Below, in pieces: positions 5,937-13,685 of a DNA stretch of 26,257 nt. Under the pieces are notes generated by a model. It saw nothing but the letters and a program-made list of their open reading frames with translations, was not told the origin of the DNA and ran no database searches. The position numbers were made by a program, and so were the translations under genes. How positions within the stretch are numbered: the first letter of the stretch is position 1; each line of letters begins with the position of its first letter. Source of the DNA: UBA2231 sp964415175 (GTDB taxonomy: Bacteria > Elusimicrobiota > Elusimicrobia > Elusimicrobiales > UBA9959); contig CAYPYG010000037.1 of NCBI GenBank assembly GCA_964415175.1, forward strand, positions 1-26,257, read 5' to 3'.

Positions 5937-6998
5937 TCAGGCCAGGTTCCGGCGCACTCCGGCGGCGCTCACGGGGCTTATTACCCCCCGCTCGGTTATC
6001 AGGGCCGTTATGAGGCCGGCCGGGGTCACGTCGAAGGCGGGGTGGCGCGCCCTGACGTTCTTAGGGGCTATTCTGCGGCCTTTGACCAGCACCACCTCGT
6101 CGCGGGAGCGCTCCTCTATCTCTATGGCGGCGCCGGTCGGGGCCTTGAGGTCTATCGTCGGGGTCGGGGCCGCGACGTAGAAGGGTATCCCGTGGTGCCT
6201 GGCGATGATGGCCAGGCCGTAGGTCCCCACCTTGTTGGCGGTGTCGCCGTTGGCCGCTATGCGGTCCGCCCCCACCACTATGGCGTTGACGCCGCAGGTC
6301 TTGATGATGTGGGCGGCCATGTTGTCGGTTATGAGTTCGGACGGGACCTTTTCCCGCATGAGTTCCCAGATGGTGAGCCGGGCGCCCTGCAGGTAGGGCC
6401 GGGTCTCGCAGGCGTAGGCCCGCTTCACTTTCCCCGCCCTGCGGCCCTCGGTTATCACGCCGACGGCGGTGCCTATGCCCATGGTGGCGAGCGCGCCCGC
6501 GTTGCAGTGGGTCATTATGACGCAGTTCTTCGGCAGCAGGCGCGCGCCGTGGCGGCCGATGTCGAGACAGGCCCGCTCGTCCTCGGCGGTTATGAGCCGG
6601 GCCTCTTTTTCCAGGAGCGATACGAGGCGCCGTTTTTCCGCCGCGCCGAAAGGGCGGGGATGGGCGTCCGCGAACTCCAGCGCCCGGGCCAGCATCCTGT
6701 CCGCGGCGTAGAAGAGCGCGACGGCCGTGGGGCGCGCGGCTTTGAGCAGTTCCGCCGTGCGGCGGGCGGCGGCGCGCAGCGCGGCCGGGCCGCCCGGGCG
6801 GAGGCGGCGCAGCTCCAGCGCGAAACCGAAAGCGGCGGCGCAGCCGATGAGCGGGGCGCCGCGCAGCGCCATGTCCCTGGTCGCTTTGGCCACGGCGGCC
6901 GCCGTGCGCGCCGGGATATAGGCGACGCGGTCCGGCAGGAGGCGTTGGTCCATGATGCGGAGGATGCCGTCGCGGTATATGAGTCTGGGAGGCGTCAT
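5937..6998 (-). CDS. mtnA: S-methyl-5-thioribose-1-phosphate isomerase
   Basis: The 353-residue product belongs to the MtnA/eIF2B-like isomerases, which convert methylthioribose-1-phosphate to methylthioribulose-1-phosphate in methionine salvage. MALRGAPLIG near residue 43, Cys165 in MTHCNAGALAT and Asp245 in GADRIAANGD match the known catalytic pair and its spacing in Bacillus MtnA. The ATG at 6998 is preferred because MTPPRLIYRDGILRIMDQRLLPD begins like typical MtnA. The upstream TTG at 7043 lies inside a large hairpin. No Shine-Dalgarno is visible before 6998; instead the hairpin and a TTTTT tract end 5 bases from the ATG. No other methionine-salvage gene is in the window. Confidence 0.93.
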   Translation of the reverse strand: MTPPRLIYRDGILRIMDQRLLPDRVAYIPARTAAAVAKATRDMALRGAPLIGCAAAFGFALELRRLRPGGPAALRAAARRTAELLKAARPTAVALFYAADRMLARALEFADAHPRPFGAAEKRRLVSLLEKEARLITAEDERACLDIGRHGARLLPKNCVIMTHCNAGALATMGIGTAVGVITEGRRAGKVKRAYACETRPYLQGARLTIWELMREKVPSELITDNMAAHIIKTCGVNAIVVGADRIAANGDTANKVGTYGLAIIARHHGIPFYVAAPTPTIDLKAPTGAAIEIEERSRDEVVLVKGRRIAPKNVRARHPAFDVTPAGLITALITERGVISPVSAAGVRRNLA

Positions 6999-7002
6999 AT
7001 CG

Positions 7003-7058
7003 AAAAAGGCGGCGGCCGGCGCTAAGCTGGAGGCTGGCTCCAATTTAGCGCCGGCCGC
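7003..7058 (-). promoter_or_regulatory. Large hairpin plus T-tract in front of mtnA
   Basis: A perfect 14-bp inverted repeat (7012-7025 with 7045-7058) is extended by an inner 5-bp stem (TGGAG/CTCCA, 7028-7032 with 7038-7042). On the minus strand it is followed by CGCC and TTTTT, so it has terminator form. It lies between the DUF167 stop (7065) and the mtnA ATG (6998), where a terminator or attenuator would control mtnA. Either it simply ends the upstream transcript, leaving mtnA with a promoter I cannot see, or it is an attenuator. Confidence 0.7.
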
Positions 7059-7064
7059 TGCGGT

Positions 7065-7328
7065 TCACGGTATCGAGTCGAGGCAGTTCTTGAGCTCTTC
7101 CTCGGTCTTGCCGGTTATCTCCACCGTTTTCTCGCGGCCCTTGGCGCCGCGGATTATGTTCACCATCTTGAGAGGGACTTCGAAGAACTCCGCGAGATAA
7201 TCCCGCAGGACGGTGTTGACCTTCAGGTCGGCCGCGGCGGCGCAGATCTTGACCCGCAGCACGCTGCCTATGCGCGACACCACTTCGTTGTCCTCACAGT
7301 TGGGTATTACCCTTACTTTTACTATCAT
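7065..7328 (-). CDS. DUF167 (YggU-type) protein
   Basis: The 87-residue product matches the small alpha/beta DUF167 family (COG1872): strands MIVKVRVIPNCEDNEVV and LRVKICAAAADLKVN, the downstream RGAKGREKTVEITG stretch, and a C-terminal helix. E. coli YggU is of similar size. The biochemical role of the family is not settled. It lies 85 bases behind the yggS-like gene. In many bacteria yggS and yggU are clustered with yggT, which is missing here. The ATG has a purine-rich region (GAGAGG and AGGGG) upstream. Confidence 0.88.
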   Translation of the reverse strand: MIVKVRVIPNCEDNEVVSRIGSVLRVKICAAAADLKVNTVLRDYLAEFFEVPLKMVNIIRGAKGREKTVEITGKTEEELKNCLDSIP

Positions 7329-7413
7329 TCCCCTACCTCTCTGTTGCCGCGGCCTTTGGTCCGCGCCGCGGCTTCAGGCCCCCGCTGTCTGGAGGCCACG
7401 GTAACGGAAACGC

Positions 7414-8127
7414 TTACCGACCGAAAACCAGTCCGCCCAGCCGCGGCAGGTTGGACCCCGCCTCGACCGCCGCCTCGAAATCGCCGCTCATGCCCAGCGA
7501 AAGATAATGTCCCGGGCCCCGGAAATCCCTGTCGAAAGCGGTTTTCGCCTTCAGGAAGACCGAGCTCAGCTCCGCCGGGGAGGCGCCCTCCGGGGCTATT
7601 CCCATGTAGCCGCGCGGCTCGACGCCGGGCAGCTTGCGGACCTCGGCCAGCAGGGCCGGCGCCGCGTCCGGGGCTATGCCCGACTGCGTCGGGGAATCGT
7701 TGAGCCTGAGCTGCAGGAGCACCGGCAGTCTTTTGCCCAGCGCCGCGGCGTGCCTGCTGAGCTCGGCGGCGACCTTCAGGCTGTCGACCGAGTCCACCCA
7801 GTCGAAGATCTCGGCCGCGGCCCTGGCCTTGTTGGTCTGAAGGTGGCCTATGAAATGGAGTTCCACGCTTTTTCTCAGCCCGGCGAGAGGGCCCCGGCCG
7901 GTCCACCTGGCCCTGGCGTCCTGCACGCGGCTTTCGCCGGCCAGTCCCAGCGCCCCGGCTTCGGCCAGTATGCGCACGTCCTCGTCCCCGGCGTACTTGG
8001 TGACCACGAGCAATTTTACCGAGGCGGCGTCGCGGCCGGAACGGCGGCAGGCCTCCGCTATCCTGGAGGATACGCCTTTTACATTGGCTAGAAGGACTGT
8101 CTTGCGGGTGAGTTCTGCCGTGGGCAT
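7414..8127 (-). CDS. YggS/PROSC-type pyridoxal-phosphate homeostasis protein
   Basis: The 237-residue product has the alanine-racemase-N-like PLP-binding fold seen alone in YggS/YlmE/PROSC. The PLP lysine is K44 in LLVVTKY. HFIGHLQTNK, RGYMGIAPEG and LSLGMSGDFEAAVEAGSN are the other family motifs and would hold the cofactor phosphate and ring. It binds and buffers PLP and is not an active racemase. The length is typical. An AAGGA ribosome site lies 5 bases before the ATG. The gene diverges from the MFS transporter gene and precedes the DUF167 gene. Confidence 0.93.
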   Translation of the reverse strand: MPTAELTRKTVLLANVKGVSSRIAEACRRSGRDAASVKLLVVTKYAGDEDVRILAEAGALGLAGESRVQDARARWTGRGPLAGLRKSVELHFIGHLQTNKARAAAEIFDWVDSVDSLKVAAELSRHAAALGKRLPVLLQLRLNDSPTQSGIAPDAAPALLAEVRKLPGVEPRGYMGIAPEGASPAELSSVFLKAKTAFDRDFRGPGHYLSLGMSGDFEAAVEAGSNLPRLGGLVFGR

Positions 8128-8147
8128 CGGGGTCCTTATATTTTAGC

Positions 8148-8179
8148 AAAAAAACCGCGTTTTCCATAGGGAAAACGCG
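8148..8179 (-). terminator. Terminator-shaped hairpin in the yggS/MFS intergenic region
   Basis: A perfect 10-bp stem (CGCGTTTTCC / GGAAAACGCG, 8156-8165 with 8170-8179) with a 4-base loop is followed on the minus strand by a G and TTTTTTT (8148-8154). Yet it lies upstream of yggS, not behind a minus-strand gene. It may block antisense transcription coming out of the MFS gene or act as an attenuator in a yggS leader. Confidence 0.6.
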
Positions 8180-8196
8180 TTCCCGGCTCCGCAGAT

Positions 8197-8205
8197 TGGT
8201 ATGAT
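8197..8205 (+). promoter_or_regulatory. Extended -10 for the MFS gene
   Basis: TGGTATGAT fits the extended -10 form TGnTATAAT with one mismatch. It ends 8 bases before the ATG at 8214, so the predicted start of transcription falls at or next to the start codon. There is no clear -35 box. Confidence 0.5.
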
Positions 8206-8213
8206 ATGCATGA

Positions 8214-9458
8214 ATGGGCCTGACCTCCTCTTTCTGGATACTCACCTGCGCGGAAGGCCTTATGACCGCGGGTTACGCCGTTTCTTTCCCCTTTCTCGCC
8301 ATATATCTCAACGTCCAGCGAGGCCTGCCGATGTCCTGGGTCGGGCTGTTCCTGGCCTCCTCGATGCTGGTCTCGTCGTCGGTGCAGTTCGTCGGAGGCG
8401 AAGTGTCCGACGCGGTGGGCCGGCGCAACGTTATGGTGGGCTCGCTCGCCTTCCGCGCCCTCAACGTGGCGGCGATAGCCTGGGCCATAAACGGCGGCTG
8501 GCCGCTGTGGACGCTCTTCGTCCTGCATCCCGTCGGCATGATGGCCGGCGGCTTTTTCCACCCGGCGGCGCGCTCCTGGGTGGCCGACCGCACGCCCCCG
8601 GCGGGCCGGCTGAAAGCCTACGGCTTCCTGCGGATGGGCAATAACGCCGGCTGGGCGCTTGGCCCCGCCCTCGGCGGTCTGCTGGCGGCGGGTTCCTATA
8701 CGCTGATGTTCTTCGTTACGGCGCTGGTGTTCGGTCTCTGCGCGGCCATAGTGGCGGCCGCGGTGCGCGACATGCCGGGCATGGCGACGGGCAGATTCTC
8801 CGGCGCCGGGTTGTCGGGTTTCCGCTCGGCGCTTTCGAACCGCGTATTCCTGCGCTTCTGCGCCTTCACCTTCACGATGAGCGCCGTCATGAGCCAGCTC
8901 GTGGTCTCGACCTCGCTCTATTCGAAGTCCTTCCTGGGTCTTTCCGAGCGCGAGATAGGTCTGCTGTTCTCCATAAACGGTCTGATGGTGGTGCTCTGCC
9001 AGTATCTCGTTACGCGGGTACTGGAAGGCCGCAGGATAACCGCCGGGCTGGCGGCCGGCGCGCTGCTCTACTCGGCCGGTTACCTGTTCTTCGGTTACGC
9101 CCCGACTTTCTTCTTCGCGGCCGCCGCGATCGTCGTGGTCACCTGCGGCGAGATGGTGGTCTCGCCCGGTCTGCAGGCGCTGGGGGCCAATATGGCGCCG
9201 AAAGCGGAGAAGGGCCGTTATCTGGGGGTGCAGGGGGTTTTCCAGCAGGCGGGCAGTTCCACCGGCATCCTGATAGGGTCCAACGCGATAGGCCTGCTCT
9301 CGCCGCTTTACCGCGAAGCGCCCTGGTTCATCATCGCGGCGCTGGGACTGGTTTCCGCCGCCGGTTTCGCCGGCCTGGGCCGCCGTCTGCCGGCGGAGAG
9401 CGACGGCCTCAGGCCGCGCGATCTCCTCGCCGCGCAAATTCCCGCAGAACCCGTCTGA
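8214..9458 (+). CDS. Major facilitator superfamily transporter
   Basis: The 414-residue product has about 12 hydrophobic helices in two halves. The helix 2-3 loop carries GGEVSDAVGRRNVMV, the MFS motif A pattern (G-x-x-x-D-x-x-G-R-R). The DHA1-like layout suggests a drug or metabolite exporter, but the substrate is unknown. The ATG at 8214 directly follows an in-frame TGA (8211-8213), so it is the first possible start. There is no Shine-Dalgarno, and the extended -10 sits 8 bases upstream, so the mRNA may be leaderless. The 3' end overlaps the convergent TPR-like gene by 50 bases. Confidence 0.92.
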   Translation: MGLTSSFWILTCAEGLMTAGYAVSFPFLAIYLNVQRGLPMSWVGLFLASSMLVSSSVQFVGGEVSDAVGRRNVMVGSLAFRALNVAAIAWAINGGWPLWTLFVLHPVGMMAGGFFHPAARSWVADRTPPAGRLKAYGFLRMGNNAGWALGPALGGLLAAGSYTLMFFVTALVFGLCAAIVAAAVRDMPGMATGRFSGAGLSGFRSALSNRVFLRFCAFTFTMSAVMSQLVVSTSLYSKSFLGLSEREIGLLFSINGLMVVLCQYLVTRVLEGRRITAGLAAGALLYSAGYLFFGYAPTFFFAAAAIVVVTCGEMVVSPGLQALGANMAPKAEKGRYLGVQGVFQQAGSSTGILIGSNAIGLLSPLYREAPWFIIAALGLVSAAGFAGLGRRLPAESDGLRPRDLLAAQIPAEPV

Positions 9459-9996
9459 GCTCGCGGAACAGGCCCGTCTCCGCGGGCGGCGGCGGCAGAG
9501 AAGCCGCTTCCCGGAGCGCTCCCATCTTCTCCAGATTCCCCCGCGTGGGTTCCAGCTCGCATACCTTCGCGAACAGCTCCGCGGCGCCCTTGAGATCCCC
9601 CCGCCGTTCTCTGGCCCGCGCCAGGCCCGCCCAGGCCGCCGCGTTGAGCGGGTCCCTGGCGGCCGTTTCCCGGACCTGCCTTTCCTCTTCCTCCCGCTGG
9701 GCCTCCCAGGCCTTGGCGGCCAGCCTGGCGCCGCGGTAATGCCGGGCGTAAGCGGCTCCGCCGACCGCGGCCGTCAGGGCCGAGAGGACGAACAGCGGCA
9801 CCGGCGTCCCGGTGAAAGCGAAAACCACCAGTCCCGAGCCCAGCGGGAGGAGGATGCAGGCGGCGGCGGTGGACGCGTCGGCCAGGCGGTGCGGCATCTG
9901 GTCCCGCCGGTTGGCCCTGACGAGCTGGTCGGCCGCCATGAGCGAGGCCGCCAGGAAGGCCGCTGTCCCGAGCGCGTAGAGGAGCATGATCGTCAT
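9409..9996 (-). CDS. Membrane protein with C-terminal TPR-like repeats
   Basis: The 195-residue product has an N-terminal TM helix (about 3-22) and a hydrophobic pair at about 41-82. A basic/acidic linker follows (about 88-110). Residues 112-150 (DPLNAAAWAGLARARERRGDLKGAAELFAKVCELEP) read as at least one TPR unit. It may be a membrane-anchored protein-interaction module; no specific family is recognised. The gene lies just behind the groEL terminator and needs its own promoter, which I do not see. The last 50 bases overlap the MFS gene on the other strand. Confidence 0.75.
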   Translation of the reverse strand: MTIMLLYALGTAAFLAASLMAADQLVRANRRDQMPHRLADASTAAACILLPLGSGLVVFAFTGTPVPLFVLSALTAAVGGAAYARHYRGARLAAKAWEAQREEEERQVRETAARDPLNAAAWAGLARARERRGDLKGAAELFAKVCELEPTRGNLEKMGALREAASLPPPPAETGLFRELRRVLREFARRGDRAA

Positions 9997-10001
9997 GATA
10001 T

Positions 10002-10038
10002 AAAAAAACCCCGGCTTTGAGGGCCGGGGCTTTTTTTT
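10002..10038 (-). terminator. Intrinsic terminator after groEL
   Basis: A 7-bp GC stem (CCCCGGC / GCCGGGG, 10009-10015 with 10023-10029) is flanked by A7 on the left and T8 on the right. It works for the minus-strand groEL transcript and could also stop plus-strand transcription. Confidence 0.88.
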
Positions 10039-10054
10039 GTCGCGTACTCGCGGC

Positions 10055-11692
<1,638 letters not shown>

Positions 11693-11722
11693 ATTATTCA
11701 TGTCCTCCTTGAAAATATATCC

Positions 11723-12025
11723 TTACTTCACTATGCCGAGGATGTCCTCTTCCTTCATGATGAGGTATTCCTCGTCGTTTATCTTGATCTCGGTGCCGGA
11801 GTATTTGCCGTAGAGGATCTTGTCGCCGACCTTCACTTCCATCGGGACCAGCTTGCCGTCCTCGGTGCGGCCCTTGCCGGCGGCGATGATCTCGCCCTCC
11901 TGCGGCTTCTCCTTGGCGGTCTCGGGGATTATGATGCCGCCCTTCTTGACCTCCTTGGGTTCGAGGGGCTTCACCACCACCCTGTCGGCCAGGGGCTGTA
12001 TCTGGATCTTGGTTTCAGTCGCCAT
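11723..12025 (-). CDS. groES: Co-chaperonin GroES
   Basis: The 100-residue product is a normal GroES. IQPLADRVVVKPLEPKEVKKGGIIIPETAKEKP includes the mobile loop that docks on GroEL, and GKYSGTEIKINDEEYLIMKEEDILGIV forms the C-terminal part. It caps the GroEL chamber. It is the first gene of the operon, with an AAGGAGGA ribosome site about 10 bases upstream and a leader of about 60 nt from the predicted promoter. Confidence 0.98.
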   Translation of the reverse strand: MATETKIQIQPLADRVVVKPLEPKEVKKGGIIIPETAKEKPQEGEIIAAGKGRTEDGKLVPMEVKVGDKILYGKYSGTEIKINDEEYLIMKEEDILGIVK

Positions 12026-12065
12026 ACTTCTGCGTCCTCCTTAATTGTCTTGCGGTAAAACTTAT

Positions 12066-12092
12066 TTGGCAGTCAAACTTCCTTGCTGCTAA
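12066..12092 (-). promoter_or_regulatory. Second, degenerate CIRCE-like element
   Basis: On the minus strand TTAGCAGCA, nine bases, then GACTGCCAA repeat the CIRCE layout (9-N9-9). Six of nine positions are symmetric, and the outer arm matches the TTAGCAGTC arm of the clear CIRCE nearby. It overlaps the last base of the -10 box and the expected start site, where a bound HrcA would block initiation. This is inferred from pattern alone. Confidence 0.45.
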
Positions 12093-12120
12093 TTTTACTA
12101 AACGCCGGTTCCGGTGTCAA
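12092..12120 (-). promoter_or_regulatory. Sigma70-type promoter of groESL
   Basis: On the minus strand TTGACA (12115-12120) and TAAAAT (12092-12097) are separated by exactly 17 bases. This is a near-consensus vegetative promoter, with a predicted start near 12085. Its -35 box overlaps the CIRCE by one base. Confidence 0.88.
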
Positions 12121-12146
12121 TAGCACTCTTTGGGGCCGACTGCTAA
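12120..12146 (-). promoter_or_regulatory. CIRCE operator (HrcA binding site)
   Basis: On the minus strand TTAGCAGTC, nine bases, then GAGTGCTAT match the CIRCE consensus TTAGCACTC-N9-GAGTGCTAA at 16 of 18 positions with the exact spacer. It lies immediately upstream of and touching the -35 box of groESL. HrcA is the known repressor for this element and is released during heat shock; no hrcA gene is in the window. Confidence 0.93.
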
Positions 12147-12176
12147 AATAAAGACCCCCGTCGGGGACGGGGGTCT
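12145..12176 (-). terminator. Terminator of the kinase/phosphatase operon
   Basis: A perfect 11-bp stem (AGACCCCCGTC / GACGGGGGTCT, 12152-12162 with 12166-12176) with a 3-base loop is followed on the minus strand by TTATTTTA. It lies 18 bases beyond the FHA gene stop. Its T-rich tail runs into the CIRCE arm, so the two units are packed with no spare sequence. Confidence 0.85.
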
Positions 12177-12194
12177 CTGGCCGGGGAGCCGGGG

Positions 12195-12881
12195 TCAGGC
12201 TTTCTTGAAGAAGAACCTGAGCTTGGTCCCGCCGACTTCCACTACGTCGTCGTCCTTGAGCTGCTTTTTCTCGTTGAGGGGGTCGCCGTTGTGCTTGGCG
12301 TAGCCTTCCTTTATGGGTGTGATGTAGCAGCCTTCCGGCCTTACGGTGATGACCGCGGCCATGTCCGGGGCCGAGCCGAACAGGCCCGAGCCTTTCACGG
12401 GGATGTTGGCCTGGGCGGACTTGCCTATGTAGGTCGAAAGCGCGGTGATCTCGTATTCGTTCTTGTCCACGGCGCCTTCGAGCACTTCCAGGAAAGGCCT
12501 GGGTTTGGCCCCGGCCTGGCCGGACATGGTCGCGGAGGCCGGCGACGGCGCGGCCGCCGCCCTGGCGGGCGCCTCGGCGGGCGCGGACGCCCCGCCCTCC
12601 TCCATGTAGGTCAGCGTGTATTTCACGACCGTTACGACGTCGTTGTGCTTGAGGCCGGCCTTGAGGACCTTCTTGCCGTTGACGAAAGTCCCGTTGGTCG
12701 AGCCGGTATCCTCCACGAACCAGGTGCTGCCGGCCGAGTAGAGCTTGCAGTGATGCCCGGAGACCGCGGCGTGGTCGAGGACGATGTCGTTGTCCCCTTT
12801 GCGGCCCAGGGTGAGAGAGGGCTTGTCGAGGAGGATCTCCCGTATGGCCGCGGCTTCGAATTTAAGCAGTAGTTTTGGCAT
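12195..12881 (-). CDS. FHA-domain protein with a second, degenerate FHA-like domain
   Basis: In the 228-residue product, residues 20-95 form a clear FHA domain that would bind phosphothreonine. GRKGDND, VSGHH and DTGSTNGTFVNG keep the Arg, Ser, His and Asn used for phosphopeptide contact. An Ala/Pro-rich linker follows (about 96-130). Residues 140-228 repeat the FHA strand pattern (IGKSAQANIPV, NGDPLNEKKQLKDDDVVEVGGTKLRFFF) without the Arg and Ser-x-x-His residues. It is the last gene of the kinase operon, so it is a likely reader of the phosphorylation made by the kinases upstream. Confidence 0.9.
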   Translation of the reverse strand: MPKLLLKFEAAAIREILLDKPSLTLGRKGDNDIVLDHAAVSGHHCKLYSAGSTWFVEDTGSTNGTFVNGKKVLKAGLKHNDVVTVVKYTLTYMEEGGASAPAEAPARAAAAPSPASATMSGQAGAKPRPFLEVLEGAVDKNEYEITALSTYIGKSAQANIPVKGSGLFGSAPDMAAVITVRPEGCYITPIKEGYAKHNGDPLNEKKQLKDDDVVEVGGTKLRFFFKKA

Positions 12882-12887
12882 ATCGGT

Positions 12888-13685
12888 CTATTTGAGCAGA
12901 TCGCCGAGGGATTCCTTGAACGTCTTCTTTTTCAGCGTGCCGGCCACCACCGTGATATTGTCCGGTCCCCCGTTGATGTTAGCAGTTTCCACGAGCTTCG
13001 CGCAAAGCCGGGCGTCGTCCGGTTCGGCCAGCAGGAGTTCCTTTATCTTTTCCTCGGGCACGGGCTTGAACAGGCCGTCGCTGCAGAGCAGCACCCTGTC
13101 CCCTTCCTTGGCCTCCAGTTCCAGCAGGTCGATGACCGGCTGTTTCTGCGTGCCCAGGGCGCGGGTCAGGATGTTCTGCAGCGGGGACTTTTCCGCCTGT
13201 TCTTTGGTCATCCTGCCCCTGCGGACGTGGTCCATGACCAGCGAATGGTCCTCGGTGAGCTGGCTGAACTCGCCGTTCCTCAGCAGGTAGACGCGGGAAT
13301 CGCCTATGTGGGCGACGCAGAGCCTGCCGCGGTTGAGCATCAGGGCGCTCAGCGTGGTGCCCATGCCTTTCTTGTCCGGCGAGGCGTTGCCGGCCTCGTA
13401 GACCACCGAGTTGGCCAGCTGCACGGCGAAGCCGAGCTGGTTGGTCTCCGGGGTGTATTTCTCGTCGTAATGAGAGGGCTTCAGGCCGGTGGCGCGCATG
13501 GATTCGAACTTTTCCCTGGTGACCTTCACGGCCAGTTCGCTGGCGACCTCGCCGCAGTTGTGCCCCCCCATGCCGTCGGCGACTATGCCGAGGGCGAGGG
13601 CTTCGTCCACCAGGAAGTTGTCCTCGTTGTTCTTGCGCACCTTCCCCGGGTCGCTGAGGTAGGCGAAGGTTATTTTCAGGCTCAT
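12888..13685 (-). CDS. PP2C-family Ser/Thr protein phosphatase
   Basis: The 265-residue product is a compact bacterial PP2C/Stp-type phosphatase. The metal-binding motifs are all present: RKNNEDNFLVD near residue 18, IVADGMGGHNCGEVAS near residue 35, LLCSDGLFKPV near residue 202 and GGPDNITVV near residue 246. It would reverse phosphorylation by the two kinases encoded just upstream. Its ATG overlaps the stop of the CHASE2 kinase as ATGA, which indicates translational coupling. There is no membrane segment. Confidence 0.95.
   Translation of the reverse strand: MSLKITFAYLSDPGKVRKNNEDNFLVDEALALGIVADGMGGHNCGEVASELAVKVTREKFESMRATGLKPSHYDEKYTPETNQLGFAVQLANSVVYEAGNASPDKKGMGTTLSALMLNRGRLCVAHIGDSRVYLLRNGEFSQLTEDHSLVMDHVRRGRMTKEQAEKSPLQNILTRALGTQKQPVIDLLELEAKEGDRVLLCSDGLFKPVPEEKIKELLLAEPDDARLCAKLVETANINGGPDNITVVAGTLKKKTFKESLGDLLK

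Noticed and set aside
6999..7043. Upstream TTG start for mtnA at 7043
   Set aside because: It is inside the large hairpin, has no ribosome site, and adds 15 residues not found in typical MtnA.
7346..7372. Inverted repeat GCCGCGGC...GCCGCGGC between yggS and the DUF167 gene
   Set aside because: The arms are self-palindromic GC words common in this composition, and no T-tract follows on the minus strand, so it is not a convincing terminator.
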